Shown: positions 24,931 to 33,992, counted from the first letter of the stretch. The stretch: 64,000 nucleotides of DNA from Paenibacillus allorhizosphaerae (GCF_910594985.1 NZ_CAJVCE010000021.1:62001-126000); one strand, 5' to 3'. Notes: generated from the letters alone by a model not told the origin. A program made the numbers and translations.

Positions 24931-25149
24931 ATGAACATGAATACGAACCGTATTTCCTCCCACCTGGAACAGATCGAATGGATCGGCAAGCTCGCCGATC
25001 TCAAGGAAGCGCATTACCAGCAATCGCTGATGCTCAGCGCCGTCATCGAGCTGCTCGTCGAGAAAGGCATCCTCTCCGCGCAAGAAATTGCCGCGAAGGC
25101 GCATGCGCTCGAAGCTGCCGACACCGCTTCCGCCACTATGTCGCCTTGA
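24931..25149 (+). CDS. small hypothetical helical protein between walJ and htrA
   Basis: A 72-residue protein predicted from sequence to be almost entirely helical (HLEQIEWIGKLADLKEAHYQ and then a second helix ending AHALEAADTAS). AAGGGATGAGGC stands before ATG 24931. It is on the plus strand, divergent from htrA and convergent with walJ (24 bases between stops), interrupting what is one block in B. subtilis. I do not recognise a family. The codon use looks coding and like its neighbours. Confidence 0.65.
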   Translation: MNMNTNRISSHLEQIEWIGKLADLKEAHYQQSLMLSAVIELLVEKGILSAQEIAAKAHALEAADTASATMSP

Positions 25150-25173
25150 AGCCTGCCGAAGACGGCGATGCCC

Positions 25174-25977
25174 TCACTCTTCATCCAAACGATCCCACGT
25201 CGTCGCGCGATCGTAGTATGTATCCATCAGTTTCGGCCTGTGGTCGTCCGGTGCCAACCGTTCCTCTAACATATTATTCACGGTGAGCCTGGCCAAATCC
25301 ATCAGATTATGATCCCGGCTCAAATGCGCAAGATATACCCGCTTCGTCTTCGTCGTCATGACGTCGAACAGCCCGATTCCGGCCGCTTCGTTGGATAAGT
25401 GGCCGACATCGCTCAAGATGCGCCGCTTGATGTTCCAAGGATATTTGCCCATCCGCAGCATCTCGATATCGTGGTTCGATTCCAGTACCAGCACGTCACT
25501 GTCCTGGATTTTCTCCTTCACCTTCGAGCTCATGTAGCCCAGATCGGTCGCAAGGCTCAGCTTTTCCTCCCCGTGATAAAAGCAGTAGCCTACCGGCTCC
25601 GCCGCATCGTGCGAGATGCCGTACGATTCAACCTGGAGCGAGCCGAATTCGCGCATCTCTCCCGTCTGCATTACGCAGCGGTTCGCTTCGGCAATGTCCC
25701 CGATTTGCTGGTCCAGCGCCTCCCACGTTTTCTCGTTGGCGTATATCGGCAGATCGTATTTGCGCGCGATCGCTCCGAGCCCCTTAATATGATCCGCATG
25801 CTCGTGCGTCACCAGGATCGCATCGAGCTCCGATGCCGATGTCCCCCGCTCCTTCAGCAGCAGTTCCACCTTTTTCGCGCTCAGCCCCGCATCGATCAGT
25901 ACTTTGCCCTCGTCCGTGTCCACGACCAAGGCATTCCCGGTCGAGCCGCTTGCAAGTACACTAAACCTTATGCCCAT
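25174..25977 (-). CDS. walJ: WalJ/YycJ metallo-beta-lactamase-fold hydrolase
   Basis: A 267-residue MBL-fold protein. The zinc motif HEHADH is in LVTHEHADHIKGLGAIARKY, an Asp ligand in SLATDLGYMSS, and the last histidines in AHLSRDHNLMD. WalJ is usually the last gene of the walRK operon and has been linked to coordination of cell division with DNA replication and, by fold, to 5'-3' exonuclease activity. It starts 20 bases after walI. The start ATG 25977 has AAGGAGTTTTGGGGA upstream. Confidence 0.94.
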   Translation of the reverse strand: MGIRFSVLASGSTGNALVVDTDEGKVLIDAGLSAKKVELLLKERGTSASELDAILVTHEHADHIKGLGAIARKYDLPIYANEKTWEALDQQIGDIAEANRCVMQTGEMREFGSLQVESYGISHDAAEPVGYCFYHGEEKLSLATDLGYMSSKVKEKIQDSDVLVLESNHDIEMLRMGKYPWNIKRRILSDVGHLSNEAAGIGLFDVMTTKTKRVYLAHLSRDHNLMDLARLTVNNMLEERLAPDDHRPKLMDTYYDRATTWDRLDEE

Positions 25978-25997
25978 TCCCCAAAACTCCTTACCTG

Positions 25998-26738
25998 CTA
26001 CTTTTTGTTGCGCTGCGGTTCTTCCACCGCTCCGTTAAACGCGTGTACGAAATATTGGTCGCCATTCGCCAGCGTGACCCTCCAGGAAGGCCACATATTG
26101 AGCGTCTGCGAATTGTACACCTGTCCGTGATATCCGAGCTGCACACCCGTAATGATCGAGCCGGACGGCAAAAAGTTTTCGATCAAGCTGCGAAGCGCAA
26201 TATAGGCGGAGATGACTTTTTGCTCCTTCTGATCTCCTTCGGACTGCACTTCCACATACCCTTGCCGGTACGTGCTGATCATGCCGCTTTTTTCGTACAG
26301 CTCGATCTGCACTTCGAACATCGGCAAATTTCCGTACATTTGATGAAATACATAATTACCGTTCATGCTCTCCATCGGATCCCATTGATACGCTTCGATT
26401 TTGGCAATTCCCGTTTTGCTCAGCACATCCCGAATCGCGCCTTTATTAATAAGCGGATCGAACTTGAACGGGGTTTGCAGCAGCATCGGCTTGCCCGGCG
26501 TCAGCTTATCGTCGAACTTGGCGACAATTTCCTTCAGCTTCGGCACATCCTTTGGAATGTCCGCAGGCACCTGAATGTTCTTGCTCTTCAGCAGCCGTTG
26601 AATCTCCTCCGCGGCACCGCTCGGATTCGCCTCCAGATCGAGCAGATCGGAACGGCTGGACCACAGCTGAAAGCCGAGCACCGCATTCAGCAGCAGAAAG
26701 GACAATATTAAAATCGTCTTCGCCCGGCCCCAGTCCAT
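25998..26738 (-). CDS. walI: WalI (YycI) regulator of the WalRK two-component system
   Basis: A 246-residue protein with one N-terminal membrane anchor (RAKTILILSFLLLNAVLGFQ) and an extracytoplasmic domain. With WalH it forms a membrane complex that restrains the kinase WalK in B. subtilis. The C-terminal domain (MWPSWRVTLANGDQYFVHAFNG) carries the typical YycI/PepSY-like strand pattern. It lies 12 bases after walH, in the conserved operon order. Confidence 0.92.
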   Translation of the reverse strand: MDWGRAKTILILSFLLLNAVLGFQLWSSRSDLLDLEANPSGAAEEIQRLLKSKNIQVPADIPKDVPKLKEIVAKFDDKLTPGKPMLLQTPFKFDPLINKGAIRDVLSKTGIAKIEAYQWDPMESMNGNYVFHQMYGNLPMFEVQIELYEKSGMISTYRQGYVEVQSEGDQKEQKVISAYIALRSLIENFLPSGSIITGVQLGYHGQVYNSQTLNMWPSWRVTLANGDQYFVHAFNGAVEEPQRNKK

Positions 26739-26750
26739 CGCCGTCCCTCC

Positions 26751-28040
26751 TTATTCCAAAAATTCATACGTGCCGTCCCGCAGCTCCACCGCCCATGCCG
26801 GCACGAGCTCGATCGATTGACTCATCACGATCGGCCGATAAGCGGGAAACACGCTGTAAAACTGCGTCTTCTGCGTACTGAACTGCTTCAGCAGCTCGTC
26901 CAGCGCTTCGCCGCCTGCCAATTGAACCTCGGTCCGCGTCATATTACGCGGGTCCGGCGTCATGATGGATCGCTCATAGCTGGAGACGATCCCTTTTTGC
27001 AGCGTAATGCGGATAAACCCGATATTTTCCGAGCGCGGATTAATGATCGGAAACGAATCATAATACTGCCGGAACAAAAAAGCCTGACTGCTGAGTAAAA
27101 GACGCTGCTGCGGCACTTTCTGTACCGCATACGTTCCGTTCCAGCCGCCGTGCTGGTTAATGAACTGGACCGCGGACAATAAATTTTCCCGCAAGTCGAA
27201 CTTGTTGTCCGGCGAAGGCGCCACAGGGTCGGAATACGTCATCCAATGCTGCTCGTTCTTCAGCTGCAGCCCCCGCTTCCCGTCCGTGTAAATCTCCGTG
27301 CCGTCGCGTTCCGTCAAGTTCCGGGTGATCGCCGGGTCGACGAAAAACGTCAGCTTCATCTGATCGACCGTAAACTGCGTGTAGCCCATTTTATAGCCCG
27401 ACGCGGTGATCGGCTTCATCGGCAAGTAATAATCCCCGGCAGTCACCTTGTACGGCGTATAATCGGCTTCAACGGCCGCAAATCGCTCAATATCTTTGGT
27501 CGTAAAATTCGCCTTCATAACCTCATAAACGGTGTTCGCTGTATCGGTAAATAAAATGGCTCGCACTTCGTTCGTATCTTTGGTGAAAATCCATATGCGC
27601 GTGATCAGGTCGGTGTCACTGGGCAAATCGCCCTTGAGCTGCATCGTCCGCTGCAGCAAATGAAGCGGAAGCCCATCCCGAAAACGCACCTCGACACCCT
27701 GCTGTTTGCCGCGGACATCATCCCAATTCAAGTTAAGCGCGGTTGTCGTCGTCTTGCGGAACCCTTCCAGAAACCGCTGCTTCACCGTATCCCATATCTC
27801 ATTGTACTTCGCGCTGTTCGGATAGACGACGCTATGCTGTTCTTTACCCAGATGGAGCACGAGCTGATCCGGGAACAGCATGTCGTCGAGTGTCGCCTGC
27901 GTACCGAGCAAATCTGTCTTCACGTATTCGTCGGGCGTGACGGGATCGAACTTCGGATAGCTGTACGCGAGCAAATAGCTTTGCAGCAAACTCAAGAGCA
28001 CCAATATCGTCAAAGCGGCTGTTTTCAGCTTCTCGATCAT
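26751..28040 (-). CDS. walH: WalH (YycH) regulator of the WalRK two-component system
   Basis: A 429-residue protein with an N-terminal membrane helix (TAALTILVLLSLLQSYLLAY) followed by a large extracellular YycH domain (DPVTPDEYVKTDLLG motif region, then ITRNLTERDGTEIYTDG, and the C-terminal IELVPAWAVELRDGTYEFLE). It works with WalI to dampen WalK. It overlaps the walK stop by four bases, showing translational coupling. Confidence 0.93.
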   Translation of the reverse strand: MIEKLKTAALTILVLLSLLQSYLLAYSYPKFDPVTPDEYVKTDLLGTQATLDDMLFPDQLVLHLGKEQHSVVYPNSAKYNEIWDTVKQRFLEGFRKTTTTALNLNWDDVRGKQQGVEVRFRDGLPLHLLQRTMQLKGDLPSDTDLITRIWIFTKDTNEVRAILFTDTANTVYEVMKANFTTKDIERFAAVEADYTPYKVTAGDYYLPMKPITASGYKMGYTQFTVDQMKLTFFVDPAITRNLTERDGTEIYTDGKRGLQLKNEQHWMTYSDPVAPSPDNKFDLRENLLSAVQFINQHGGWNGTYAVQKVPQQRLLLSSQAFLFRQYYDSFPIINPRSENIGFIRITLQKGIVSSYERSIMTPDPRNMTRTEVQLAGGEALDELLKQFSTQKTQFYSVFPAYRPIVMSQSIELVPAWAVELRDGTYEFLE

Positions 28041-29887
28041 CCCGCTGCCTCCTCCTGCTGATAAGGCAATGTAAACGTCACGCGCGTCCCTTGTCCGAAC
28101 TCGGAATCCAAATGGATCGTTCCGCCGTGCGCCTTCACTATTTCCCGGGCAATCGATAAGCCAAGACCCGTTCCGCCCATACTGCGCGAGCGGGCTTTAT
28201 CCACCCGGTAAAAACGCTCGAAGATCCGGTTCAAATCTTTTCTCGGGATCCCGATCCCATTATCCTGCACGCAAATTTCGAGCAGCTGCGGATCGGGTCT
28301 TCCCGCCAGAATGCGAATGTGCCCGCCTTCGGGCGTATATTTGATCGCATTGGAGACGAGGTTGTCGAGCACTTGGTCGATGCGGTCGCGGTCGAGCATA
28401 ATTTGCTTTACGCCCGGCGCAACGTCGATATCTATGGCGATCGTTCGCTGCTCCAGCTGGAACGAGAACCGGTCTGCCACTTCTTCCAGCATCTCGACCA
28501 CATCGGTCGATTCCTTGTTGATCGTCGCCTGCTTGGAATCGAGTCTGGATAGCTGCAGCAGATCGGTCACAAGCCGAATCATCCGCTCCGTCTCGTTGCG
28601 GGCCACATTCACGAACTTGCCCGCGAGCTGCGGCTCCTCGAGCGCTCCGTCCTCCAGCGCCTCCAGGTAGCTTTTGATCGTCGTCAGCGGCGTCCGCAGC
28701 TCATGCGAGACGTTGGCGACGAATTCACGGCGGGACTGCTCCAGCTTCTCTTGGCCGGTAACGTCCTGCAGCACCGCTATGGTCCCGGTCGTCCCATTGC
28801 CTTTGCCCCTGCTGTGAATGCCAGTATAGGTGACGCGTACGTACAAGGGCTCCTCGTCGGACTCATTGTAGAACTGAAGCATCGTCGTCTTGTCTTCGCT
28901 GCCTTCCGCTTCCTTCAATTTGTCGGGAGCGATGCCGAGCAGATCGTTGAGCGTCATGCCAAGCGTCGTGTCTTCGTTCACCTGAAGAATTTGCTTCGCC
29001 CGCCGGTTGATCAGAATCACTCGTCCGCGATCATCCGTCGCAATCAGTCCGTCGTTCATGTTCGACAAGATCGAAGCGAGCTTCTCCTTCTCTTCCTCGT
29101 TCAGCGATAATGCCTCTCGCAGCCGCTCGGTCATGAAGTTGAACGTCGCCCCAAGCTGGCTGATCTCATCGTTCCCTTTGACCTGTACCTGCCGTTCGTC
29201 GAAACTGCCTTCCGCCACGGCCGTCGCCTGCCTCGTAATCGCCTTGATCGGATTCGTAATCGTAGCCGACAAGATGACCCCGAGCAGCGCCGTCAGGACA
29301 AGCGCGATCAACGTGCCGGTAATGAGCAGCCTGCTGATCCGGTTCATCGTATCGTACACTTCCTCCATGGAGGAAATGATGTACACGGCACCGTACACCT
29401 TCACCCCGGAACCGATCGGCTTCGCAATGACGACTTTCCTTATACCGTCGGAATCGGTGAACATCCGCTGGTTATCCTTGATCCCCTGCAGGGCGCGGGT
29501 CACTTCGGTCTGCGTATTTTTGCTGTTGATCACGGACCGGTTTTGATCGAGCGATGTGGTCAGCACGAGCCCGTTTGCATCGATCACTTGAATCTCCGCT
29601 TTGCTGATGACGAACAAGCTGTTCACGAACTGGTTCAAGTCGGCGTACGATTTTTTCGTTTCGCTGCCCTTCGTCTCCTGGCTCTCGATCAAGTACGTCT
29701 CGGCATACTGCGCCAGCAGCTGCGCCTGTTTGTTGCGGTTGTCGATAAAATCTTTCTTGAGCGAGCTCTCCAGCGTTCGGATAAAATAAACGCCGATCAG
29801 CTGCATCGCAATCAAAATAAGAAGCACGTAAATGATGATGACCTTTGCCTGTATCGATTGAAAAAATCGAATCCATTTCATCCCCAT
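28037..29887 (-). CDS. walK: WalK sensor histidine kinase for cell-wall homeostasis
   Basis: A 616-residue membrane kinase. Order: first membrane helix (about 10-32), extracellular PAS-like sensor, second helix (about 185-208), HAMP, a cytoplasmic PAS domain (about 265-375), HisKA with the phospho-His in REFVANVSHELRTPLTTIKS, and HATPase_c (NLVSNAIKYTPEGGHI; DNGIGIPRKDLNRIFERFYR; GGTGLGLSIAREIV). It phosphorylates WalR to adjust autolysins to growth. It lies 10 bases after walR. The start at 29887 or two codons later is uncertain. Confidence 0.97.
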   Translation of the reverse strand: MGMKWIRFFQSIQAKVIIIYVLLILIAMQLIGVYFIRTLESSLKKDFIDNRNKQAQLLAQYAETYLIESQETKGSETKKSYADLNQFVNSLFVISKAEIQVIDANGLVLTTSLDQNRSVINSKNTQTEVTRALQGIKDNQRMFTDSDGIRKVVIAKPIGSGVKVYGAVYIISSMEEVYDTMNRISRLLITGTLIALVLTALLGVILSATITNPIKAITRQATAVAEGSFDERQVQVKGNDEISQLGATFNFMTERLREALSLNEEEKEKLASILSNMNDGLIATDDRGRVILINRRAKQILQVNEDTTLGMTLNDLLGIAPDKLKEAEGSEDKTTMLQFYNESDEEPLYVRVTYTGIHSRGKGNGTTGTIAVLQDVTGQEKLEQSRREFVANVSHELRTPLTTIKSYLEALEDGALEEPQLAGKFVNVARNETERMIRLVTDLLQLSRLDSKQATINKESTDVVEMLEEVADRFSFQLEQRTIAIDIDVAPGVKQIMLDRDRIDQVLDNLVSNAIKYTPEGGHIRILAGRPDPQLLEICVQDNGIGIPRKDLNRIFERFYRVDKARSRSMGGTGLGLSIAREIVKAHGGTIHLDSEFGQGTRVTFTLPYQQEEAAG

Positions 29888-29897
29888 ATCACTCGCT

Positions 29898-30632
29898 TCA
29901 ATAGCTTCCGTTATTGGATTTGGCGCTCTTCATCATATAGCCGAGTCCGCGCCTTGTAATGATGTACTCCGGACGGCTCGGATCGTCTTCCAGCTTCTCG
30001 CGCAGCCTGCGAATCGTCACATCGACCGTGCGGACATCGCCGAAATATTCAAACCCCCATACCGCCTGCAGCAAATGCTCCCGCGTCATCACTCTGCCGC
30101 TGTTCTTCGCCATGTACTGCACAAGCTCGAATTCACGGTGCGTCAGGTCGAGCGGATTGCCGTCTTTATAAACGACATACGTGTCGGTGTCGATAAAAAG
30201 ACTTTGAATCCGCAGGCCCTGCCGCTGCTCTTCTTCCTGCGACGCTTGCGGGGCAGCCGGCGACGCCACCTTCACCTGTCTGCGCAAATGCGCCTTTACC
30301 CGGGCCAGCAGCTCGCGCGTGCCGAACGGTTTCGTCACATAGTCGTCCGCTCCGAATTCCAGTCCAAGCACCTTGTCTATCTCATTATCTTTGGCCGTCA
30401 GCATAATGATCGGCGTATTCAGCTTTTGCCTTACTTCCTTGCACACATCCATGCCGTCCTTCACCGGCAGCATCAGGTCGAGCAGAATCAACTCCGGTTC
30501 CTCGGAGAAGGCGAGCTCCACAGCCGTACCTCCGTCATAGGCGCAGATGACCTCGTGGCCCTCTTTTTCCAGATTAAACTTCAATATATCCGCAATCGGC
30601 TGTTCATCGTCTACAACAAGAATTTTGGCCAT
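29898..30632 (-). CDS. walR: WalR response regulator
   Basis: A 244-residue OmpR-family regulator. The receiver domain begins MAKILVVDDEQPIADILKFN, with acidic pocket residues D9/D10, phospho-acceptor in LILLDLMLPVKDGMDV, and Lys in VTKPFGTRELLARV. The winged-helix domain has LTHREFELVQYMAKNSGRVM and VDVTIRRLREKLEDD. I start at 30632 because residues upstream in the open frame are not family-like. It is essential in most Firmicutes and controls peptidoglycan hydrolases; the neighbouring M23 gene is a natural target candidate. Confidence 0.97.
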   Translation of the reverse strand: MAKILVVDDEQPIADILKFNLEKEGHEVICAYDGGTAVELAFSEEPELILLDLMLPVKDGMDVCKEVRQKLNTPIIMLTAKDNEIDKVLGLEFGADDYVTKPFGTRELLARVKAHLRRQVKVASPAAPQASQEEEQRQGLRIQSLFIDTDTYVVYKDGNPLDLTHREFELVQYMAKNSGRVMTREHLLQAVWGFEYFGDVRTVDVTIRRLREKLEDDPSRPEYIITRRGLGYMMKSAKSNNGSY

Positions 30633-30690
30633 TCGCTTCACCGCCCTGTCAGATCCTATCAGGAATGGGAACCATCCCAACGACTCTACT

Positions 30691-30696
30691 ATTTTA
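30691..30696 (-). promoter_or_regulatory. -10 element of the walR promoter
   Basis: Minus-strand TAAAAT preceded by TGTGG (a TG-type extended -10), about 58 bases before the walR start. The -35 is poor. Confidence 0.4.
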
Positions 30697-30796
30697 CCAC
30701 AATTCCGGGATCAGTGCCCTATACGTCTTGGAAATCGGTATACGGGTTTTCTGATTCATCCCCTCTTGCCCGTTCCATGCTTTCACCCGGGTTCGA

Positions 30797-30848
30797 AACA
30801 AAAAGAGACACGGAATACGCAGCGTTCCTGCATATTCCATGCCTCTTT
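30797..30848 (-). terminator. terminator of the M23 hydrolase gene
   Basis: A long imperfect stem on the minus strand (AAGAGGCATGGAATA pairing with TATTCCGTGTCTCTT) followed by TTTTGTTT. Confidence 0.85.
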
Positions 30849-30864
30849 ACCTATAACAAACCGA

Positions 30865-32439
30865 TTAGCGGTTCAAATATTTGAGCGGATTGTCCGGCGA
30901 ACCGTTCTTTTGCACCTCGAAGTGCAGATGGATGCCCGTGGAATCGCCTGTACTGCCCATGTAACCGATCTTCTCGCCTTTTTCCACGATCTTGCCGACG
31001 CTTGTATTAATTTGACTGAGATGGCCGTACAGCGTCTTGTAGCCGTTCAGGTGGTCGAGAATGATACAATTCCCATATCCGTCCTTAACTCCCGCAAAGA
31101 TGACTTTTCCGTTGTCCGATGCCATGATGTTGCGGTTGCCTGTCAAGTCTACGCCTTTGTGGAAAGCACCCCAACGCGTTCCGAACGTACTGGAGATCGA
31201 TGCGGATACGACCGGCCAGGCGAACTTGCCCGTGCCCTCGCCCTTCACAACCTTCGTGCCTTTCTTCGCTACCGCTTTCACCGGTTCCTGAATGATCTGC
31301 TCGTCGAGCACTTTTTCTTCTTCCATCAAGCCGTTTACTTTCGTAAGCTCGATCGTCACTTTCTTCTGGCCGTTTTTCCCGGGAGAAAGTACCTGTGTTG
31401 TGCCGAGACGCATGCTATCGTCCTGCTGGTACTCCGTTTCATACGCGATTTCTTCATTCTCCACGATTTTCTCTACCGTGCGAACCGCAAGCGTCGGCTG
31501 CAGCACCGTCAAATCGAGCTGCTGTCCCACTTTGATCATATCGTTCGAAATCCAAGGGTTGTTCTGATAGATGACTTGCTTGGGAATTTCAAGCTTCTTG
31601 GCAATACACGATACGCAGTCGCCCTGCTCCACCGTATATTTTGTCGGCTGCACATCCCCGGTCTCCAGCTTTTTGAGCAGCTCGTCCGGCTCTACCAGTT
31701 CCGAAGGCTCGATCGTAACCTCTTTCAGTTCCACCTTCTGCACGAAGTCGGTCTTCAGCAGCTCCGTCTCCACCGGCGTACTCGCCGCAGAGGCTGCGGA
31801 AAGGATGCTGACTTTGCCGGATTCCTTCTTCTTCTGCATGGAATCAACGGCGTTCGTCTTAATTTGCTCGAGCAGCGTCTGCGCAACCGTCGTATCTCTC
31901 ACAATCCCCATCGGCTTGCCGTCCACGAGGAGCTGCGTGCCTACCGGATGAGCGGTGAAATAGCCTTCCAGCTCCGCCAGCGTGGCACTATCCTGCGTCT
32001 CTGCCATGAAAGCCCTTTCAGGCTTATAATCGATCGTGGGTGCCTCAACGACCATGCGAACATCGTCAGGCCCTTTCGAAAGCTGCTTTTTCTTCTCCTC
32101 GGTAAATTGCTTCACCTTGGCCGCGTCAGAAACGACGCCGATCTCTTGCCCGTTCACATATACATGATAGAAATCGATCATATTCGCGTGCACATACTGG
32201 TTCCCGCTCCATACGACGGCTCCAATAAACACAAACGCAGACGCTGATTTCACGATGGTCCATTTATGTAAAGCAATTCGGGCTGCAATGTCTTCGTATG
32301 TAAACTTGAATGTTTTCTTCTCTGGCTCTGCTGCTTCGACCGTCGATTCGGAAGTTTCGACGGAACGAGTCTTGGACCATTTTTGCCGGGCTTTGTCCAG
32401 CAAACCTTTGATTCGATCCGTTCCTTTGAAAAAATTCAT
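30865..32439 (-). CDS. M23 peptidoglycan endopeptidase with LysM and G5 domains
   Basis: A 524-residue membrane-anchored cell-wall hydrolase. A cytoplasmic N-terminus is followed by one membrane helix (about 59-78, TIVKSASAFVFIGAVVW), a helical region, a LysM motif (YTVEQGDCVSCIAKKLEIPK and NPWISNDMIKVGQQL), a G5 domain (about 335-405) and a C-terminal M23 domain whose zinc ligands are seen in WGAFHKGVDLTG and in GIHLHFEV. It probably cleaves peptide cross-links. It lies directly upstream of walR on the same strand, separated by a terminator, with a roughly 200-base leader of its own. WalR control is likely but no convincing WalR box was found. Confidence 0.92.
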   Translation of the reverse strand: MNFFKGTDRIKGLLDKARQKWSKTRSVETSESTVEAAEPEKKTFKFTYEDIAARIALHKWTIVKSASAFVFIGAVVWSGNQYVHANMIDFYHVYVNGQEIGVVSDAAKVKQFTEEKKKQLSKGPDDVRMVVEAPTIDYKPERAFMAETQDSATLAELEGYFTAHPVGTQLLVDGKPMGIVRDTTVAQTLLEQIKTNAVDSMQKKKESGKVSILSAASAASTPVETELLKTDFVQKVELKEVTIEPSELVEPDELLKKLETGDVQPTKYTVEQGDCVSCIAKKLEIPKQVIYQNNPWISNDMIKVGQQLDLTVLQPTLAVRTVEKIVENEEIAYETEYQQDDSMRLGTTQVLSPGKNGQKKVTIELTKVNGLMEEEKVLDEQIIQEPVKAVAKKGTKVVKGEGTGKFAWPVVSASISSTFGTRWGAFHKGVDLTGNRNIMASDNGKVIFAGVKDGYGNCIILDHLNGYKTLYGHLSQINTSVGKIVEKGEKIGYMGSTGDSTGIHLHFEVQKNGSPDNPLKYLNR

Positions 32440-32672
32440 CTTGTTCTCCTTTTAAGTCGTTTTTTGCCGCATTCGAATTCAGCTTGGGTCCCTTCGATCA
32501 GATGGGGGCTTTGCTATTCCTGGAGACATCCGCATCGGATGTACGTCAATTTGCACGCGGTATTGCGGGCATACGCAGGTTGCTTACGATGTGCACATAA
32601 AAACACCTAAAAATAGAAACTCTAACCAATAGGTTAGGCTCCCTAATTAATTTACCACATCAACTCTACTTT
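32440..32672 (-). promoter_or_regulatory. promoter and long leader of the M23 hydrolase gene
   Basis: On the minus strand TTGAAA (about 32677-32672), an 18-base spacer and TAAATT, with TG two bases before the -10, form a good promoter. The roughly 200-base leader contains the hairpins CTAACC-TATT-GGTTAG (about 32619-32634) and ACATCC-GATGC-GGATGT (about 32526-32542). No known riboswitch pattern was recognised, and I looked specifically for the cyclic-di-AMP class. Confidence 0.4.
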
Positions 32673-32690
32673 TTTCAACAAAATTGTATA

Positions 32691-32714
32691 CTTTCTCTCT
32701 TTTGAGAGAGAAAG
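32691..32714. repeat. 9-bp inverted repeat before the small plus-strand gene
   Basis: CTTTCTCTC (32691-32699) and GAGAGAAAG (32706-32714) with a 6-base loop, 25 bases ahead of ATG 32739. It is not followed by a T-run; it may be a leader hairpin or operator. Confidence 0.45.
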
Positions 32715-32738
32715 ATGACAGGGGTGTGAAGTCAAACA

Positions 32739-33002
32739 ATGGAAAACATAACAGCTTCATTCTACAACCGGGAGGATATGGAACGGGCCACCGAGGCGCT
32801 CCGCCAGCAAGGAGCCGTCGATATCAAGCTTGATTTCCGTTCGGAGCACAGCATGGAAACGGTTCAGCTGCTGCAGGCAACCGAAGCGACAAAATACGCA
32901 TCGGGCAGCGAGAACGCATGTATAATGAACGTCGTAGTCGAGTCTTCCCGACTTCATTTGGCGCACGACCTCATTGCGCGGTTCGGAGGAAATGTAACAT
33001 AA
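32739..33002 (+). CDS. small hypothetical protein
   Basis: An 87-residue soluble protein, beginning MENITASFYNREDMERATEA and ending HDLIARFGGNVT. The alternation of a strand, a helix (MERATEALRQQG), a second strand (AVDIKLDF) and a C-terminal strand/helix pair suggests a ferredoxin-like alpha/beta fold such as in ACT or general-stress-17M-like proteins, but no motif proves it. AGGGGTG precedes it. It is on the plus strand, divergent from the M23 hydrolase gene, and has its own terminator at 33034. Confidence 0.65.
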   Translation: MENITASFYNREDMERATEALRQQGAVDIKLDFRSEHSMETVQLLQATEATKYASGSENACIMNVVVESSRLHLAHDLIARFGGNVT

Positions 33003-33033
33003 TTTCAACGGATGGTGCATATGGGGCATTCGT

Positions 33034-33074
33034 AAAAAATGGCTCTTATCGCTTTTGCGAAAGGGCCATTTTGT
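33034..33074 (+). terminator. terminator of the small plus-strand gene
   Basis: AAAATGGCTCTTATCGC pairs imperfectly with GCGAAAGGGCCATTTT around a TTTT loop and ends in T residues, 32 bases after the stop. Confidence 0.75.
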
Positions 33075-33118
33075 GCGGAGTGGCATTTTTATTGGGAGAT
33101 CGATACCATAAACGAGTA

Positions 33119-33150
33119 AAGAGCTGCCTCTTAAGGCAGCTCCTCTATTG
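33119..33150 (-). terminator. probable terminator after the 33188 gene
   Basis: GAGCTGCC and GGCAGCTC form an 8-bp stem around TCTTAA; on the minus strand TTT follows. It may work in both directions. Confidence 0.55.
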
Positions 33151-33187
33151 TCGCGGGCACGTGGTCCATTCTATTTTGGGCGGGTTG

Positions 33188-33868
33188 TTACGGCGTTAAT
33201 ATCAGTTTTTGCAGCTCACTGTATTCTTCCGGCTTCAGCCGCTTCTGCAATAGTTGCTCCAGCTCTTTCAATTCCCCGCCGGTTATGCCGTCTTCGAGAA
33301 TGAGCGAAATTTTTTGGATTTCCTCCGCAGGGACGCGGTTGGCCAGCACGGAAAATACTTTGGCTTTGTCCGTCTCGGACAGCTCATTTTTTTTCTTGGT
33401 GAATTCCTCCGCCGAAACGACCACCCGTCGCTCCTCATCCGCGGCACTGCCTTGTCCGGTCGATTGACGGCTCCACACGGCCACGGCATCCTCCGGCGGT
33501 TTGCGCTCCCCTTCCGCTCCTTTGCTGGTCGGATTATCCCCGTCCTTGCTCTGCTTCGAGCCGGTTTCCGAGGTGGACGAAGGATTTCCGCTTCCGCTTG
33601 TCCCGGCCGACACAGCCAAATCTTTCGGCTTCTCCGCGGTTTTACCCAGAGCCGCCCCATCCTGTCCAGCGAACGCGCTGAACTGCGACATAAAGCGTCC
33701 GGCAAACTGATTCCAGCTCAGCTGCTGGCTTGCCGGCCGCTCAATATGATATTGATCGAGCAGCATATCGACGTACGTATTGACCGCAAAAAAAGTCATG
33801 GCTACACAGCATAACGATGTAATCACCGTACTGACGGCCAGCTTCATCATCCACGTTATCCATTTCAT
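33188..33868 (-). CDS. hypothetical membrane-anchored extracytoplasmic protein
   Basis: A 226-residue protein. From ATG 33868 (MKWITWMMKLAVSTVITSLC) it has one N-terminal membrane anchor, then a Ser/Gly/Lys-rich low-complexity linker (about 85-150), and a charged helical C-terminus (AEEFTKKKNELSETDKAKVF; LEQLLQKRLKPEEYSELQKL). I recall no family name; the layout is like small envelope proteins found near purA in Paenibacillus. The frame is open upstream to 33982 but those residues are not protein-like. No strong Shine-Dalgarno is seen (GGGACGGAAA), so the start is uncertain. Confidence 0.6.
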   Translation of the reverse strand: MKWITWMMKLAVSTVITSLCCVAMTFFAVNTYVDMLLDQYHIERPASQQLSWNQFAGRFMSQFSAFAGQDGAALGKTAEKPKDLAVSAGTSGSGNPSSTSETGSKQSKDGDNPTSKGAEGERKPPEDAVAVWSRQSTGQGSAADEERRVVVSAEEFTKKKNELSETDKAKVFSVLANRVPAEEIQKISLILEDGITGGELKELEQLLQKRLKPEEYSELQKLILTP

Positions 33869-33992
33869 TTTCCGTCCCAGCTCCCATCGCCTGTTGCCAA
33901 CGGCAGCGCCGGCGCGTCTGTCCTTAAGCCCCGTTGTCAAAGTATGTATAGCTCTAGTATTGACCTTTTTCTGGGAAAACAATCGTCCGTGT

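Noticed and set aside
30547..32247. Very long plus-strand open frame (566 codons)
   Set aside because: It is the antisense of walR and the M23 hydrolase gene, both with clear domains; the plus translation has no recognisable motif and poor composition.
32440..32640. c-di-AMP riboswitch before the M23 hydrolase
   Set aside because: The GGGACCCAA and GAAUUC words recall the class, but the remaining conserved blocks and the overall order are missing.
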